Below are positions 7,748 through 18,377 of a DNA stretch of 37,646 nucleotides, one piece after another. The stretch covers positions 1-37,646 of the forward strand of contig DATFNV010000541.1 in assembly GCA_035266225.1 (NCBI GenBank). The letters run 5' to 3'. This stretch comes from DATFNV01 sp035266225. GTDB lineage: Bacteria; Planctomycetota; Planctomycetia; Gemmatales; Gemmataceae. The notes under the pieces are model-generated. The model was not told where the DNA came from. It worked only from the letters and a program-made list of their open reading frames with translations, and did no database searches. Numbering within the stretch: position 1 is the stretch's first letter; every line of letters begins with the position of its first letter. A program made the position numbers and the translations under genes.

Positions 7748-7751
<4 letters not shown>
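6069..7751 (-). CDS. Histidine kinase with N-terminal receiver, REC-PAS-HisKA-HATPase
   Basis: 560 aa. Receiver 1-118 (AEDEKVSRCLLESVL, Asp52 in VLDWEMPGMVG, YLSKPFD), a short coiled coil 120-155 (ELERRVQERTAELAEAHADNERLL), a PAS-like domain about 155-265, HisKA with His290 in AAGIAHEINTPIQYVGDN, and HATPase (NQVVLNLLVNAAHAVGD, DTGTGIPEEIRSRVFDPFFTTKPVGKGTGQGLAIAHAVI). The start ATG overlaps the stop of the upstream kinase gene by 4 bp (ATGA), so the genes are translationally coupled. No transmembrane segment. It lacks a C-terminal receiver, unlike its neighbours. Confidence 0.9.
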
Positions 7752-10021
<2,270 letters not shown>

Positions 10022-10384
10022 GCCATCCCCCTCCCGCCGCACTGCCCGCGGGCCTCGTTCCACCTCTTGGTCCTGCGGTGCAGACACCTTCATCCTTGTC
10101 CGCGCACGGACCACGCTGTCCGCGGCCGGCCCGCCCCTTCTCCGGGATGACAACTCTGGGCCGACGCACTTGCGGGGATCCGGCGACCTGCGCCAGCCCC
10201 AAGTCTCGCTCACACCCGGGGAAAAGGCAAACAATGATGGTAGGAGTAGATAATTGCGACGCCAACGTACACGGTTTGCCGCGCGACATCTGGGAGGACC
10301 GGAACGCGGTGTCGGGGTGGGTGCCGTTCAACCCGCAGACGCAGCTCGCTTCACCTCGGTGGCGCGAGTGCTATGCCGCAAGCG

Positions 10385-10408
10385 GTGAAGCAGGGGGAAG
10401 TGCTTCAC
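10385..10408 (-). terminator. Weak hairpin overlapping the sigma-factor stop codon
   Basis: GTGAAGCA (10385-10392) and TGCTTCAC (10401-10408) pair across an 8-nt loop. On the minus strand it covers the stop codon of the sigma gene. No T-run follows, so termination is uncertain and transcription may continue toward the kinase operon. Confidence 0.3.
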
Positions 10409-11262
10409 TCCCCGCCCAGGAGGTCGCGGAGGGTGGCCAGCGCCTCGCGCTCGATCTGGCAGACCCGCTGCCGCGTCAGTCCCAGGACGGCGCCGATTTC
10501 GGTCAGGGTTTTCGGCGGCGCACCGTCCAGGCCGAAGCGCAGGCGCAGCACGGTCCGGGCGCGCTCGTCCATCTGCTGCATCAGGGCGAAGACCTGGCGC
10601 AACTCGTCGGACCGCATCAGCCCTGCCTCGGGCGCCGGGGCGCTGCCGTCGGCGAGCAGGCCCACCGACGATGGACCGTCCTCCGAGGAGGAGGTCTGCG
10701 GCAGCGCGCTGTAGATCCCCAGTGCCTTCTTGACGATCTTGAACTTCCTCCGCGACAGGTTGAGGCGCTGGGCCACCTCTTCCTGCGTCGGGGCGCGGCC
10801 GAGTTCCTCCCGGAGTTGCACGGAGGCCCGGCGCCACTTGGTGAGCAGGTCGCTCGTGTAGGCGGGAAGGCGGATCGTCTGGCCGTTGTTGAGGAGGCCC
10901 CGCTTGATCGATTGCCGGATCCAGTAGCCGGCGTAGGTGCTGAAGCGCGTGTTCATCGACGGGTCAAACGTCTCGGTGGCCCGCAGCAGCCCCAGGTTCC
11001 CTTCGGCGATGAGGTCGGCGAGGTCCATCCCCTTGCCGACCAAGCTGCGGGCGATGCTCACTACCGGGCGAAGGTTGGCGCGCGCCAGGTGGTCGCGCGC
11101 TTCCAGGTCGCCCTCCTGGACCTGGTAAGCAAGTTCCTTTTCTTCCTCGGCGCTGAGCAGCGGCGTGAGGTTGATCTCGGTGTAGTACTGCTCGAGAGTT
11201 GTTCGCCCGTGGGTGTTCCGGGGTTCGCAGGGCGACGTCCTGGGGTGGGTGTCGGTAAGCAT
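10405..11262 (-). CDS. RNA polymerase sigma-70 family factor (RpoD-like, group 2)
   Basis: 285 aa. Region 1.2 (TTLEQYYTEINLTPLLSAEEEKELA), region 2 (ARANLRPVVSIARSLVGKG, DLIAEGNLGLLRATETFDP, FSTYAGYWIRQSIKRGL), region 3 (RLPAYTSDLLTKWRRA, GRAPTQEEVAQRLNLSRRK) and region 4 with an HTH (RTVLRLRFGLDGAPPKTLTEIGAVLGLTRQRVCQIEREALATLRDLL). Region 1.1 is absent and the protein is too short for a primary sigma factor, so it is an alternative group 2 type. The ATG at 11262 has CGGAG 8 nt upstream. It sits 383 bp upstream of the phosphorelay operon on the same strand, so it may be part of that regulon, but no direct link is visible. Confidence 0.9.
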   Translation of the reverse strand: MLTDTHPRTSPCEPRNTHGRTTLEQYYTEINLTPLLSAEEEKELAYQVQEGDLEARDHLARANLRPVVSIARSLVGKGMDLADLIAEGNLGLLRATETFDPSMNTRFSTYAGYWIRQSIKRGLLNNGQTIRLPAYTSDLLTKWRRASVQLREELGRAPTQEEVAQRLNLSRRKFKIVKKALGIYSALPQTSSSEDGPSSVGLLADGSAPAPEAGLMRSDELRQVFALMQQMDERARTVLRLRFGLDGAPPKTLTEIGAVLGLTRQRVCQIEREALATLRDLLGGE

Positions 11263-11713
11263 GGCGGTCTCCGCGCGTCCTGAGGGGTGGGGGATCTTGC
11301 TGGGCTTCCGGTCCGGGGTCGGGACGGAGGCCGTGGTCGGGCATCACCCGGCACCGGCCCCGCCCAACCACCGAGCGGCCCACTCCCCTGTTCCGCGGGG
11401 GGGTCTTCTCTGCTGTCTCGGCCCCCCCCAATTCTGGGACACGGCGGCGCCGGCGCCTGCTGGGGAATGCCTGAACTGGCCCTCAGGTCTTTCCCTGAGT
11501 AGCGGAAACGAACACGCTTCACTGAAGGGGAGGTGCTTCGGATAGGCGATCATGCCAAGAATGTGACGAGGCCCCGGATCAGGCGAACCACTTGGAGGCA
11601 AGCTGAGGCTACCGCGACATCGACCCGGAGAATTGCCGGCAAGAGTGGCAGGAGTTGAGGGTCAGGTGGGCGAAGGACGCGAACAAGCCCTGACACCGGA
11701 GTTCCCCCGGCGT
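11263..11713. other. Intergenic region upstream of the sigma gene
   Basis: About 450 bp with no supported gene. It should hold the promoter of the sigma gene (minus strand) and the end of the queA transcript. A 6-bp stem (CTCAGG/CCTGAG) near 11480-11500 is the only hairpin noticed. Confidence 0.4.
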
Positions 11714-12073
11714 TTATCCTTTTTCCGGCATCCGCAAGCCATAATCGAACTCCGCCCGATCGCACTGCTGCCCGTCCTCCCACAACTCCACGATGGCCCG
11801 ATAGAGATACGGTTGCTCCGGCTCCCACAGGCTCGGCTCGGGAATGACGACGCGCCGGCTCAGCGGCGGCACTCCTTCCGGATGCCGGGGAAACGGGCGA
11901 AGCGGGTAGGCCACCTCGATGGTCGAGACGCCGGGGCAGTGCGGCCCCACCAGCCGGCCGCGCACCTCCGTCGCCGGCGTCACCCCTTCCACCTCGACCA
12001 GCAGCCAGACTTCCGCCTCGGCGGCGGAGAGCCGCCGCACCTGCGCGGTCACCTGACGCAGCCTGTTGCTCAT
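11714..12073 (-). CDS. Small GH2-like beta-sandwich protein
   Basis: 119 aa, all-beta in appearance. The stretch VVIPEPSLWEPEQPYLYRAIVELWEDGQQCDRAEFDYGLR matches the pattern (P..LW.P..P.LY....L..dG...D.....fG.R) that ends the Ig-like domain of glycoside hydrolase family 2 enzymes, but no catalytic barrel is attached and no signal peptide is seen. It starts 7 bp after the queA stop, so it is co-transcribed with queA. Function is unknown; the resemblance suggests a stand-alone sugar-binding or structural fold. A link with queuosine synthesis is not supported beyond position. Confidence 0.7.
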   Translation of the reverse strand: MSNRLRQVTAQVRRLSAAEAEVWLLVEVEGVTPATEVRGRLVGPHCPGVSTIEVAYPLRPFPRHPEGVPPLSRRVVIPEPSLWEPEQPYLYRAIVELWEDGQQCDRAEFDYGLRMPEKG

Positions 12074-12080
12074 GGCAGTC

Positions 12081-13112
12081 TCACACGATTAGCATCGCGT
12101 CCCCGTAGCTGTAGAAGCGATAGCCCTCCGCAATGGCTGTCCTATACGCCCGGCGAAGCAATTCAACGCCGGCGAACGCGCTGACCAGGCACAGCAGGCT
12201 CGTCCGCGGCAGGTGGAAGTTCGTCACCAGCGCATCGACCAGACGGAACTCGTGGGGAGGGCGGATGAACAGGTCCGTCTCCCCGGACCAGCTTCGCAAG
12301 GGCCCCGTCGCGGCCGCCGTCTCCAGCAGGCGGACACTGCTGGTGCCGACCGCGACGACTCGTCCGCCGCCCGCCCGGCATGCCCCGAGCCGCGTCGCGG
12401 TCTCCGTGGACAACTCGCCCCATTCGCGGTGCATCTGGTGCGCCGCGATGTCCTCGACCTTGATCGGCGCGAATGTCCCCTCGCCGACGTGCAAGGTCAC
12501 GAAGGCCCGGTCGATGCCGCGCTCGTCGAGGCGCTCGAAGACGCGCGGCGTGAAGTGCAGCCCGGCCGTCGGCGCCGCCACCGCCCCCGGCTGACGGGCG
12601 TACACCGTCTGGTAGCGCTCGGCGTCGGCCTCGGCGGCGCGGCCCTTTCGGACGTAGGGCGGCAAGGGAACCCGGCCGTGGCGGCGCAGCAACTCGAACG
12701 CCGGGCCAGGCTCCCGGGGACGCGCCAACCAACGGCGCTCGGGCGTCTTGCGGACCAGGGTCAATTCCAGGCCGCCCGGCTCGACGACGACGGTTTCGCC
12801 CTCCGTGAGTCGGCCGCGCGTCTGGCACATCAACTCCCAGAGTTCGTCGGGCGCTTCGCGCAGGAACAACCCCTCCCACTTGCCGCCGGTGCGGCCGCGG
12901 TGCCCGACGAGTCGCGCCGGAATGACGCGGGTGTCATTGAGGACGAGAAGGTCGCCGGGCGCCAGCAAGTCGGGGAGATCGATGAAGACTCGGTGTTCGA
13001 TGGTACACGCGGCGCGGCGCACCACCATCAAGCGGGAGCGGTCACGCTCCGGGCACGGCTCCTGCGCGATGAGGTGAGGTGGGAGTTCGTAGTCGAGAAG
13101 GTCGGCACGCAT
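12081..13112 (-). CDS. queA: S-adenosylmethionine:tRNA ribosyltransferase-isomerase QueA
   Basis: 343 aa, the usual family length. QueA moves the ribosyl part of SAM onto preQ1 at position 34 of tRNA, giving epoxyqueuosine. Seen motifs: YELPPHLIAQEPCPERDRSRLMV at the N-terminus, LLVLNDTRVIPARL, APTAGLHFTPRVFERL, HVGEGTFAPIK, VAVGTSSVRLLE, ETDLFIRPPHEFRLVDALVTNFHLPRTSLLCLVSAFAG and the ending YRFYSYGDAMLIV, all characteristic. The start at 13112 gives the standard N-terminus (MRADLLDYELP). Upstream lies a REP-like palindrome; downstream a small beta-sandwich gene follows after 7 bp. Confidence 0.97.
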   Translation of the reverse strand: MRADLLDYELPPHLIAQEPCPERDRSRLMVVRRAACTIEHRVFIDLPDLLAPGDLLVLNDTRVIPARLVGHRGRTGGKWEGLFLREAPDELWELMCQTRGRLTEGETVVVEPGGLELTLVRKTPERRWLARPREPGPAFELLRRHGRVPLPPYVRKGRAAEADAERYQTVYARQPGAVAAPTAGLHFTPRVFERLDERGIDRAFVTLHVGEGTFAPIKVEDIAAHQMHREWGELSTETATRLGACRAGGGRVVAVGTSSVRLLETAAATGPLRSWSGETDLFIRPPHEFRLVDALVTNFHLPRTSLLCLVSAFAGVELLRRAYRTAIAEGYRFYSYGDAMLIV

Positions 13113-13121
13113 CGCGCGTCT

Positions 13122-13196
13122 CGTTTAGCCGCCGCCCTCGGGGCGGCGCGGATTCATCGTTTCGCGAATCGATAAATCGAGGGCGGCGGCTAAACG
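13122..13196. repeat. Long intergenic inverted repeat (18-bp arms)
   Basis: CGTTTAGCCGCCGCCCTC (13122-13139) and its exact reverse complement (13179-13196) enclose 39 nt. It fills the gap between queA and the gene at 13207-13773. The TTTAGC/GCTAAA ends resemble the palindrome at 37000-37049. Confidence 0.85.
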
Positions 13197-13206
13197 GGTT
13201 GGTGGA

Positions 13207-13773
13207 TCACTTGAAGTTCTTGACCCACTCGTCGAAGCCCTTCTTGTAGTGCTCGACCGTGGCGGCGGGTCCGACGAGACGGATCTGGTACTTGGTCTTG
13301 CCGTCGTAGATCACGCCGATGAGGCGGTAATCCGGGCGCTCTTCCGGCTTCTCGTTGGGGTCGCGCGGCCGCTTCTTGAACAGGTAGGTGCCCTGCACAT
13401 CGACGTAAGTGGCGTCCTTGTCGCCGAGCTTCACCTCGCTCACCTTGGAGATGTCCTCCGCCTTCTTCCCCTTGGGCGGCAAGAAGTCCTTCTGCCAGCG
13501 CTCGATGTTCCCCTTGACCGTATCGGGAATGCCCTTGAAGATCACCAGTTCGGCGTCCTGCTTGTCCTCCTTGACCTTGGGCAGGCTGAACTGGGCGTAG
13601 CGCAGGTTCGAGGAAGGCGTTTCCTCCTTCCAGTCGGCGGGGGTCTTGGAACTCAAGCCATCGATCTCGACGACGGTCCCCTTGCTGTCCTTCTTGTCCT
13701 CGGCACGGCCGGCCGCGGGCGCCCCCGCCAGCACGCCCAGGCCGAGCAGCAGCAGCCACCAGGCAGGTCTCAT
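13207..13773 (-). CDS. Exported protein of unknown function, 188 aa
   Basis: The ATG at 13773 is chosen because GGGGAGGAG lies 7 nt upstream and the protein then begins with a clear signal peptide (MRPAWWLLLLGLGVLAG, cleavage likely after APAAGRA). A longer frame reaching 14121 has no such support. The mature part is rich in Lys and Asp (EDKKDSKGTVVEIDGLSSKTPADWKEE) with a pattern like planctomycete periplasmic proteins (WQKDFLPPKGKK, VDVQGTYLFKKRPRDPNEKPEERPDYRLIGVIYDGKTKYQIRLVGP). The TPADWKEE...ERW...YDGKTKYQIRLVGPAATVEHY layout suggests a single alpha/beta domain. I cannot assign a function. Confidence 0.8.
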   Translation of the reverse strand: MRPAWWLLLLGLGVLAGAPAAGRAEDKKDSKGTVVEIDGLSSKTPADWKEETPSSNLRYAQFSLPKVKEDKQDAELVIFKGIPDTVKGNIERWQKDFLPPKGKKAEDISKVSEVKLGDKDATYVDVQGTYLFKKRPRDPNEKPEERPDYRLIGVIYDGKTKYQIRLVGPAATVEHYKKGFDEWVKNFK

Positions 13774-14053
13774 TGCCGTTCTCCTCCCCTTGTGGACAGT
13801 AACGGCCGGCCGGCACCAGGGCCGCGGCCGCCTCTGCCTGTCAGTTAACGCTCTCCCACGGCCGACGGCAAGGGGCGTGCCGGCAGCCGGCAGCGGACGA
13901 ACGGCCCCCGGTCCCATATCATCAACCTTGACGTAAATCCCTGCAACGACGATCATCTGGGAAGGGTTGGCGCACCAGCGTTCCCCTAACTCCACCGCAC
14001 CATTCGTCAACGGCCGGGGCTTCGCACGGCCCCGGTGAGAGAGAGGACCAGAC

Positions 14054-16045
14054 ATGAGCAGCGCCGTGGCGCGAGGGCCGGTTCGCACCCCGGATACCGT
14101 CCGGGAAGCCGCCGAGACCAAGTTCGAGTATCCGGGCCTGCCGACGACGTGCGACGGCGCCGAGGCGGTCGTCCACGTGGAGATCCACGTGGCTCAGGCC
14201 GCGGGGGCCTACCCCATCACCAGCTCCACGACGATGGGCGGCGGCTTCAACGCCGCCGTCATGAACGGCCAGACGAACCTGTGGGGCGACCCGCTGATGT
14301 TCTTCGAGCCGGAAAGCGAACACTCCGCCGCCACCGTCTGCGAGGGATTCGCGGTTGCCGGCGGCCGCGTCACCAACTTCACCTCCGGACAGGGCCTCGT
14401 CCTGATGAAGGAGGTGCTGTACACCATCTCCGGCAAGCGCCTGCCGGTGGTCATGAACATCGGCGCCCGCGCGTTGACCAGCCAGGGGCTGAACGTCCAC
14501 GCCGGGCACGACGACATGATGAGCGTGGCCGACTGCGGCTGGGGCATGATCTTCGCCCGCAACGCCCAGGAGGCCGGCGACTTCTGCCTCATCGCCCGCC
14601 GGGCCGCCGAGGCCACCCAAACCCCCTTCTTCAGCGTCCAGGACGGCTTCCTGACCACGCACACCGTCGAAACGGTCCGGCTGGCCGAGCCGGCCTTCAT
14701 GAAGGAGTACATCGGCGACCCCAAGGAGAAGCTGATTAACCTGATGGACCCGGCCAACCCGATGATGTCGGGCGTGGTCCAGAATCAGGACTCGTACATG
14801 AAGGGCAAGATCGCCCAGCGCTGGTACTACGACCGCATCGACCCGGCCCTCGAAGAGGCGTTCGACCTGTTCGCGCGCAAGACCGGCCGTAAGTACAGCT
14901 TCGTCGAGCCCTACCGCTGCGAGGACGCCGACTACATCATCGTCGGCATGGGCTGCTACATGGAGACGGCCAAGGCGACGGTCGATTACCTGCGCGAGAA
15001 AAAGGGTATCGCGGCCGGCTGCCTGACGGTGTTCGTCTTCCGGCCGTTCCCGGGCCGGCACATCGTCGAGGCGCTCAAGGACTGCAAGGCCTTCACCGTC
15101 TTCGAGCGCATGGACGACCCGCTCTCGACGACGGGCAACCACCTGACGCGCGAGATCAAGGCGGCCTTCTGCGACGCGGTCACCGGGCAGAACGGCCAGG
15201 AGAGGATCGGCCGGGTGCCGCGCGTCTACAGCGGCGCCGCCGGCCTCGGCAGCCGCGACGTGCGCGCCGGCGACGTCATCGCCGCCTTCCACAACATGAT
15301 GAAGCCGAACGGACAGGACTTCTTCTGCGTCGGCATCAACCACGCGCTGGCCCTGCCGCGGCCCGAGGATCCCGACCTGCGGCCGAGCGGCGGCTTCTCG
15401 ATGCGCGGCCACTCGGTCGGCGGCTTCGGCTCCGTCACCACCAACAAGGTCATCGCCACCATCGGCGGCAACGTCTTCGGCAAGGACGTGCAGGCCTATC
15501 CCAAGTACGGCTCGGAAAAGAAGGGCCTGCCGACGACGTACTACCTGACCATCGCCGACTCGCACATCATGACGCATAGCGAGTTGGAGCTGGTCGATCT
15601 GCTGTGCATCAACGATCCGACGGCGATCCTCAGCCCCGGCACGCTGGAGGGCCTGGTCCCCGGCGGGGCAATCTTCATGCAGTCGCCGCACAGCGACCCG
15701 ATCGACGTGTGGAAGCACGTTCCCGAGGCGAACCGCAAGGCGCTTCGCGCGAAGAAGGCGCGCGTCTTCTTCTGCGACATGGTGAAGATCGCCCGCGAGA
15801 TGGCGTCCGAGGCCGACCTGCAGATGCGCATGCAGGGCATCGTGCTGCTCGGGGCGTTCCTGCGCCTGACGCCCTACGCCAAGGAGAGCAGCATGTCCGA
15901 CGAGGACGTGTACAAGGGCGTCGAGAAGGCGCTGCGCAAGTACTTCGGCAAGCGCGGCGACCGCGTCGTGCAGGACAACCTCAACTGCGTGAAGCGCGGC
16001 TACAGCGAGATGAAGGAGATCTCATCGACGGTGATCGGATCGTGA
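14054..16045 (+). CDS. Pyruvate:ferredoxin oxidoreductase-like, chain 1 (NifJ domains I-III)
   Basis: 663 aa. It corresponds to the first half of the single-chain enzyme NifJ: domain I (CDGAEAVVHVEIHVAQAAGAYPITSS, SGQGLVLMKEVLYTISGKRLPVVMNIGAR), domain II (ADYIIVGMGCYMETAKATVDYLREKKG, VFRPFPGRHIVEALKD, VYSGAAGLGSRD) and the gamma domain III (GGFGSVTTNKVIATIGGNVFG, YYLTIADSHIMTHSELELVDLLCINDP). These enzymes cleave a 2-oxoacid, normally pyruvate, to acyl-CoA, CO2 and reduced ferredoxin. GAGAGAGG precedes the ATG. The domain I motif reads TSSTTMGGG instead of the more usual TPSSPMAE, so the substrate may not be pyruvate. It is followed by chain 2 after a palindrome-bearing gap. Confidence 0.88.
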   Translation: MSSAVARGPVRTPDTVREAAETKFEYPGLPTTCDGAEAVVHVEIHVAQAAGAYPITSSTTMGGGFNAAVMNGQTNLWGDPLMFFEPESEHSAATVCEGFAVAGGRVTNFTSGQGLVLMKEVLYTISGKRLPVVMNIGARALTSQGLNVHAGHDDMMSVADCGWGMIFARNAQEAGDFCLIARRAAEATQTPFFSVQDGFLTTHTVETVRLAEPAFMKEYIGDPKEKLINLMDPANPMMSGVVQNQDSYMKGKIAQRWYYDRIDPALEEAFDLFARKTGRKYSFVEPYRCEDADYIIVGMGCYMETAKATVDYLREKKGIAAGCLTVFVFRPFPGRHIVEALKDCKAFTVFERMDDPLSTTGNHLTREIKAAFCDAVTGQNGQERIGRVPRVYSGAAGLGSRDVRAGDVIAAFHNMMKPNGQDFFCVGINHALALPRPEDPDLRPSGGFSMRGHSVGGFGSVTTNKVIATIGGNVFGKDVQAYPKYGSEKKGLPTTYYLTIADSHIMTHSELELVDLLCINDPTAILSPGTLEGLVPGGAIFMQSPHSDPIDVWKHVPEANRKALRAKKARVFFCDMVKIAREMASEADLQMRMQGIVLLGAFLRLTPYAKESSMSDEDVYKGVEKALRKYFGKRGDRVVQDNLNCVKRGYSEMKEISSTVIGS

Positions 16046-16054
16046 CCCCATTTT

Positions 16055-16096
16055 GCCGCTTGCGGCTTCGCATCGACGTGCGAAGCCGCAAGCGGC
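16055..16096. repeat. REP-like palindrome, PFOR chain 1/chain 2 gap
   Basis: GCCGCTTGCGGCTTCGCA (16055-16072), loop TCGACG and the exact reverse complement (16079-16096). The same 18-bp arm recurs at 17795-17835. Confidence 0.9.
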
Positions 16097-16130
16097 TGCA
16101 CTGAGAAGATTTCTCCGGAGTCTCTTGATA

Positions 16131-17786
16131 ATGACGACCGCGACGACCAACGGCCACACCCAGCCGTCGATGAACGAGGCCAACCCGCGTGACCCGTTCA
16201 ACAACAACAGTTACGGCACCCTCGTGGACCAGGGCTACAAGCTCGTCTCCCTGCCCGTGCTCGACGTACATGACTTCAACGAGCGCATTATCCGCGGCTA
16301 CGAGGAGGGCTACGGCGAGAAGGATCTGCCGGCCGACCTGACGCTGGCCCGCTCGCTGATCCCCGCCGGCACCGCCACGCTGCGCGACTTCAGCAACATC
16401 GCCCCCGAGATCCCCGAATACATCCCGTCGAACTGCACCGGCTGCATGGACTGCGTCACCGAGTGCCCCGACACCGCCATCCTCGGCAAGGTCCTCTCCG
16501 AGGAGGAATGGGAGGCGAAGCTGCTGACCATCCCCGAGGCCGACCGCGCCATGTACCGGGCGCAGTGGTCCAAGACCAAGAAGTACTACGACGCCGGCAA
16601 GAAGAAGCTCGGCTCCGGCGGCATGTTCCAGATCATCATCGACCCCTCGAAGTGCAAGGGCTGCGCCGAGTGCGTGACCGTCTGCGACGACGACGCCCTG
16701 AAGATGATCGCGAAGACCGACGAGGTGATGACCAACGCCCGCAAGAGCCACCGCTACTTCAAGAACATCGGCCCCTCCAACGACAAGTACATCAGCGAGA
16801 GCCTGCTCATCGACATGATGCTCAAGGAGCAGACGCACATTTACGTCGGCGGCGCGGGCTCGTGTGCCGGCTGCGGCGAGGGGACGGCGCTGCGCATGAT
16901 GTGCTCGGCCACGGGGCTGAAGTACGGCGACCAGTGGGGCCTGGTGGCCGCGACCGGCTGCAACACGGTCTACACCTCGACATATCCCTACAACCCCTAC
17001 CTGGTGCCGTGGACCAACTCGCTGTTCGAGAACGCGCCGGCCGACGCCATCGGCGTGCGCATGCGCTGGAACCAGATGGGCTGGAAGGACAAGCCGATCT
17101 GGTGCATCGGCGGCGACGGGGCGATGTTCGACATCGGCTTCCAGGCGCTGTCGCGGCTGTTCGCCAGCGGCATGAACGTCAAGGTGTTCGTCCTGGACAC
17201 GCAGGTGTATTCCAACACCGGCGGCCAGGCGTCCACGTCGAGCTTCACGGGGCAGAACACGAAGATGTCGGTCCACGGCAAGACGGTGGCCGGCAAGCAG
17301 GAGCGGCGTAAGGAGATCGCTCAGATCGCGATGATGCACCCGAACACCTATGTGGCCCAGACGACCTGCGCCCACATCAACCACTTCTACAAGGCGGTGC
17401 TGGGGGCGCTGGAGTACGACGGCCCGGCCATCGTGGTGTGCTACACGACCTGCCAACCGGAACACGGGGTGGCCGACAACATGGCCGGTGAGCAGGCGCG
17501 GCTGGCGGTCGATAGCCGGGCGTTCCCGATCCTGATCTACGACCCGCGCAAGGGGGGGAGGATCAAGGAGAGGCTGTCGCTGCAAGGCAACCCCGCCGTC
17601 AAGGAGGACTGGTTCAAGAACCCGAAGACGAACGAGGAAGTGACCTTCATCGACTTCGCGCGGAGCGAAGGCCGATTCGCCAAGCACTTCGACCAGGACG
17701 GCAACCCGTCGCCGACGCTGCTGTACGCGAAGCAGGACCGGCTGGAGAACTGGCACGTGCTGCAGGAACTCGCCGGGTTGCGATAA
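16131..17786 (+). CDS. Pyruvate:ferredoxin oxidoreductase-like, chain 2 (ferredoxin and TPP domains)
   Basis: 551 aa from the ATG at 16131 (CGGAG about 13 nt upstream). This is the second half of NifJ: two [4Fe-4S] motifs, CTGCMDCVTECP and CKGCAECVTVCD, then the thiamine diphosphate part with CAGCGEGTALRMM, a GDGAMFDIGFQALSRLFASG...QVYSNTGGQAS motif that binds TPP/Mg, and the C-terminal domain. The cysteines ligating the proximal cluster (CAGCGE and ATGCN) are present. It completes the active site with chain 1: the substrate-side residues of domain I and the TPP domain form the enzyme together. The last Cys of ferredoxin motif 2 is followed by Asp instead of Pro. Cytoplasmic. Confidence 0.92.
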   Translation: MTTATTNGHTQPSMNEANPRDPFNNNSYGTLVDQGYKLVSLPVLDVHDFNERIIRGYEEGYGEKDLPADLTLARSLIPAGTATLRDFSNIAPEIPEYIPSNCTGCMDCVTECPDTAILGKVLSEEEWEAKLLTIPEADRAMYRAQWSKTKKYYDAGKKKLGSGGMFQIIIDPSKCKGCAECVTVCDDDALKMIAKTDEVMTNARKSHRYFKNIGPSNDKYISESLLIDMMLKEQTHIYVGGAGSCAGCGEGTALRMMCSATGLKYGDQWGLVAATGCNTVYTSTYPYNPYLVPWTNSLFENAPADAIGVRMRWNQMGWKDKPIWCIGGDGAMFDIGFQALSRLFASGMNVKVFVLDTQVYSNTGGQASTSSFTGQNTKMSVHGKTVAGKQERRKEIAQIAMMHPNTYVAQTTCAHINHFYKAVLGALEYDGPAIVVCYTTCQPEHGVADNMAGEQARLAVDSRAFPILIYDPRKGGRIKERLSLQGNPAVKEDWFKNPKTNEEVTFIDFARSEGRFAKHFDQDGNPSPTLLYAKQDRLENWHVLQELAGLR

Positions 17787-17794
17787 CACGATTT

Positions 17795-17835
17795 GCCGCT
17801 TGCGGCTTCGCATGCCCTGCGAAGCCGCAAGCGGC
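17795..17835. repeat. REP-like palindrome, second gap of PFOR operon
   Basis: GCCGCTTGCGGCTTCGCA (17795-17812), a 5-nt loop and its reverse complement (17818-17835), identical in arm sequence to the copy at 16055-16096. Confidence 0.9.
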
Positions 17836-17850
17836 CTGTCTGATCTCATC

Positions 17851-18168
17851 ATGTCAGCTCCCCTCGCGATTCACGACTACACCCCTGGCAGCCTCGACGC
17901 TGCCGTCGCCTTCCTCAAGCGCACGCGCGCCGAATTGCGGACGCTGCGCAAGGTGCGCGTCTGGAAGGACAGGCTGCACGTCATCGACGTGAACAAGGAC
18001 TACTTCGAGGTGCGCGGCCTCGGCTACGCGGATGCCGACGTCGTGCCGCTCTTGCGGATGATCAACACGGCGTACAACCCGGAGACGTTGCACGCGGCGA
18101 CGGAGGCGGAGTACAAGGAGTTTGACACCGGCCGCCGCCACCCGTGGGCCGAGGACCGGGTGATGTGA
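17851..18168 (+). CDS. Hypothetical protein, 105 aa, third gene of PFOR operon
   Basis: The ATG at 17851 follows the palindrome at 17795-17835 and lies 64 bp after chain 2. The protein (MSAPLAIHDYTPGSLDAAVAFLKR..., VRVWKDRLHVIDVNKDYFEVRGLGYADADVVPLLRMINTAYNPETLHAATEAEY) is soluble with no Cys and no signal peptide. I do not recognise the family. Its place directly after both oxidoreductase chains suggests an accessory role, but nothing in the sequence shows which. A hairpin 24 bp after its stop probably ends the operon. Confidence 0.7.
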   Translation: MSAPLAIHDYTPGSLDAAVAFLKRTRAELRTLRKVRVWKDRLHVIDVNKDYFEVRGLGYADADVVPLLRMINTAYNPETLHAATEAEYKEFDTGRRHPWAEDRVM

Positions 18169-18191
18169 TTCGCGTTGAACAACTCTCCCTG

Positions 18192-18231
18192 GCGCGCCGG
18201 CGGGCTTGTTCGGACAGGCCCGCCGGCGCGC
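18192..18231 (+). terminator. GC-rich hairpin after the PFOR operon
   Basis: GCGCGCCGGCGGGC (18192-18205) and its exact reverse complement (18218-18231) with a 12-nt loop, 24 bp after the 105-aa gene. There is no T-run, as is common for GC-rich planctomycete terminators; termination is inferred. Confidence 0.55.
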
Positions 18232-18377
18232 TCAGCGGCGGCCACCTCGTTCTCAGGCGCAGGGTCGCGGTAATTCCCACCGCCACGCCGCGCAGGCACC
18301 TTGCGAGGGTCTGCGTCGGGCGTTAGGATTGGGACGTCTTCGTCACTCCTTCCGAGACCGCGTCGCTGAGGACGACC

